The translations under genes were made by a program, and so were the position numbers. Below are positions 15,288-17,207 of a DNA stretch of 17,207 bases, piece by piece. The DNA comes from UBA1206 sp045643125. GTDB taxonomy: Bacteria; Bacillota; Clostridia; Oscillospirales; CAG-382. Numbering within the stretch: position 1 is the stretch's first letter; every line of letters begins with the position of its first letter. The stretch covers positions 1 through 17,207 of the forward strand of contig JAZUKE010000099.1 of assembly GCA_045643125.1 (NCBI GenBank). The letters run 5' to 3'. The notes below the pieces were generated by a model. The model made no database searches and was not told where the DNA came from. It was given only the letters and a program-made list of their open reading frames with translations.

Positions 15288-16943
15288 TTACTGCATTTTT
15301 TGAAGTAATGCTTCGCGGGATGCCTTTCTGACCGAATCGGTGACGGTGATGCCGCCGATGATACGGGCGATCTCGTCCACTCTTTCTTCAAAATCGAGTT
15401 TTTTGACCGACGTATAAGTTCTGTCGCCGTCCACCGCTTTGGAGACGCGCAGATGAGTGTCGGCAAGGCAGGCTATCTGCGACGAATGGGTGACGCAAAG
15501 CACCTGGATGCCCTTTTTGTTCAGTTCTTTCAGCTGAAGACCGAGTTTTTCGCTCGTTTTGCCGGAAATACCCGTGTCGATCTCGTCAAAAATAACGGTC
15601 TTTACTCCGTCTATTTCGGCAAACGCCGACTTGACCGAAAGCATTATCCTCGAAAGCTCACCGCCCGACGCTATACGCGCTATGGGACGCGGCTCTTCGC
15701 CCTTGTTTGCGGAGATCAGAAACTCCGCCGTATCGTACCCGTTTTCCGCAAACGGGATCCTCGTGAATTCCGTAACGAAGGTCACCGACGGCATATCGAG
15801 GAAGGAAAGATTCTTTTCTATCTCGCGTTCGAGTTTTTTTGCCGCTTCTTTGCGTGAGAATGACAGCTTTTCCGCCGCTTCTTCAAGCAGGGATTCGGTC
15901 TTTTTCAGTTCCTCTTTCTTTTCCCGGAGCAGTTCGTCGCTCAGATCGAGCTGTTCTTTTTCGGTTTTCAGTTCTTCAAGACGTTTTACAAGTCCTTCCT
16001 CGTCAAGACGGTACTTGCGTTTTAGCCTTGATATGGTGACGAGCCTGTCTTCTATTTCATCTATACGCTTGTCCGGCGAATCGTATTCCGTTTCGACACT
16101 TCCTTTGAGCGAAGAAACGATATCGCTTATCTCGTAGGTACACGATTCGAGCCGTTTTATGTAATCGGCAGCGCCGTCAAGATAGGTTTCTATCCTCGAC
16201 AATGCGTCGCACGCTTTTCTGATCTTTGAAAGTGCCGATTCCCTGCCGTCGAGCGATTCGGACGACGTTCTGACGCCGTTCATTATCTTTTCGTAATTGG
16301 CGAGTACGTTCTTTTCGCTTTCGAGTTTTTCCTCTTCACCGGGTTTTATCGACGCGTTCTCAAGCTCTTTTATCTGAAAATCTATCACGTCAAGGCGGAT
16401 GAGCTTGTCCTCGCTTATCTTTTCGAGCTTTTCGACCTCCGAACAAAGTCCGCGGTACAGAGCGTATATTTCGCTATATGAATCAAAAAGTTCATTGTTT
16501 CCGGCGTAGGAATCGAGCAGCGTTATATGCGTTGAAACGTCGGAAAGCGACTGCGTGTCCTGCTGACCGTGGATATTGAGCATAGTATCCATAAAGCTCT
16601 TGAGTTTTGAAACGGGCACAGTCCTGCCGCCGAGCCTGCATACGCTTCTGCCGTCGGTGCTTATCCTGCGGTATACGGTGACGTTTCCGTCTTCGTCGGC
16701 GTATTCCGCATCATCGCCGAGAGCAGAAACGTCAGCGGAAAACACGCCTTCGACCGTCGCGCTGTCCTCGCCCGTGCGGATAAGGCTCTTGTCGCCTCTG
16801 CCGCCGCAAAGCAGAGAAAGGCTGTCGATGATTATGGATTTACCGCCGCCGGTCTCGCCCGTGAGTACGGTGAAGCCTTCGGATATGTCGATATTCAGTT
16901 TTTTTATCAGTGCTATGTTTTCGACATACAGATTCAAAAGCAT
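15288..16943 (-). CDS. recN: DNA repair protein RecN
   Basis: 551 residues, normal length for this SMC-like ATPase that gathers and protects broken DNA ends during recombinational repair. The Walker A is GETGGGKS (29-36), with Gly where most RecN proteins have Ala. A long central coiled coil (about 150-370, many Glu/Lys/Leu) separates it from the ABC signature ASGGELSRI and the Walker B IFDEIDTGISG. A C-terminal THSSQIA motif follows. It lies 34 nt after argR, the common argR-recN order of Firmicutes, and appears to share its transcript. The ribosome site before ATG 16943 is weak. No terminator was seen between its stop and the promoter of the next gene. Confidence 0.96.
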   Translation of the reverse strand: MLLNLYVENIALIKKLNIDISEGFTVLTGETGGGKSIIIDSLSLLCGGRGDKSLIRTGEDSATVEGVFSADVSALGDDAEYADEDGNVTVYRRISTDGRSVCRLGGRTVPVSKLKSFMDTMLNIHGQQDTQSLSDVSTHITLLDSYAGNNELFDSYSEIYALYRGLCSEVEKLEKISEDKLIRLDVIDFQIKELENASIKPGEEEKLESEKNVLANYEKIMNGVRTSSESLDGRESALSKIRKACDALSRIETYLDGAADYIKRLESCTYEISDIVSSLKGSVETEYDSPDKRIDEIEDRLVTISRLKRKYRLDEEGLVKRLEELKTEKEQLDLSDELLREKKEELKKTESLLEEAAEKLSFSRKEAAKKLEREIEKNLSFLDMPSVTFVTEFTRIPFAENGYDTAEFLISANKGEEPRPIARIASGGELSRIMLSVKSAFAEIDGVKTVIFDEIDTGISGKTSEKLGLQLKELNKKGIQVLCVTHSSQIACLADTHLRVSKAVDGDRTYTSVKKLDFEERVDEIARIIGGITVTDSVRKASREALLQKMQ

Positions 16944-16977
16944 CGGATCACGCTTTCTTTTACTTAAATGTAATCGT

Positions 16978-17207
16978 TTATTTTATGGCGTTTTTTATGT
17001 AAGTGCTGACTTCCTCGGCGATCTCGGGAGTTTTGGTGATGACTATGAGGGTATCGTCGCCCGCAACGGAGCCGACAACGCCTTTTATCGAAAGCGAGTC
17101 GATGGCTGCACCCGCAGCGCTTCCCATACCCGTATAGACGTTTACGACGACTATCTGCATAGCGGTATCAACGGATTTGACCGCTTCACGGAGGATGGTG
17201 GAAAATC
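16978..17207 (-). CDS. argR: Arginine repressor ArgR, C-terminal part (5' end beyond window)
   Basis: The frame is open to the window edge and encodes 75 residues before the stop at 16978-16980. It matches the oligomerisation and arginine-binding domain of ArgR: FSTILREAVKSVDTAMQIVV at the edge, then SLSIKGVVGSVAGDDTLIVI with the GDDT arginine-site motif. The ATG at 17160 is internal. ArgR binds arginine as a hexamer and represses arginine biosynthesis genes. Its DNA-binding domain lies outside the window. Confidence 0.9.
   Translation of the reverse strand, partial: FSTILREAVKSVDTAMQIVVVNVYTGMGSAAGAAIDSLSIKGVVGSVAGDDTLIVITKTPEIAEEVSTYIKNAIK

Overview
The window reads as a chromosomal segment of an anaerobic, low-to-medium GC Firmicute, most likely a gut-type clostridium close to Oscillospiraceae/Ruminococcaceae. 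This is inferred from gene content: an argR-recN pair, a GH73 peptidoglycan hydrolase ending in a dockerin-like module, ferredoxin-dependent indolepyruvate oxidoreductase with a phenylacetate-CoA ligase, and strong AGGAGG-type ribosome sites and sigma-A promoters. No tRNA, rRNA, CRISPR array, insertion sequence or prophage gene was recognised.

Layout. 1-1290 (+): 3' part of an ECF-type sigma factor with a long C-terminal extension, cut by the window edge. 1450-4541 (-): an operon made of a strong promoter, a 20-residue tyrosine-rich leader ORF, an antiterminator/terminator pair, an acyl-CoA synthetase-like ligase and tyrS. 4600-7653 (-): an OmpR-type response regulator, its histidine kinase and an AlgX/AlgJ-like SGNH lipoprotein. 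7690-8709 (+): a diacylglycerol-kinase-family lipid kinase, divergent from the two-component operon. 8744-8776: a bidirectional terminator between convergent units. 8790-15270 (-): a consensus sigma-A promoter, a secreted glucosaminidase, then iorA, iorB, a phenylacetate-CoA ligase and a tandem-ACT protein, all tightly spaced. 15288-17207 (-): recN preceded by argR, which is truncated by the window end.

The most striking element is at 4358-4541. Behind a promoter with 17-bp spacing lies a short ORF with a good ribosome site encoding MMFNAAYTYVYYYAYYYGAV, with 8 Tyr in 20 residues. Its end and stop codon lie in one arm of a long inverted repeat that competes with an intrinsic terminator, and the terminator precedes a ligase gene and tyrosyl-tRNA synthetase. 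This is the layout of a ribosome-mediated transcription attenuator that senses charged tRNA-Tyr. Clostridial tyrS genes are more usually controlled by a T-box riboswitch, and none is visible here.

A second theme is aromatic amino acid metabolism. IorAB (arylpyruvate to arylacetyl-CoA), PaaK (arylacetate/arylacetyl-CoA) and an ACT-domain protein form one cluster, and the tyrosine-attenuated operon carries another CoA-ligase-like enzyme. A functional link between the two is an inference.
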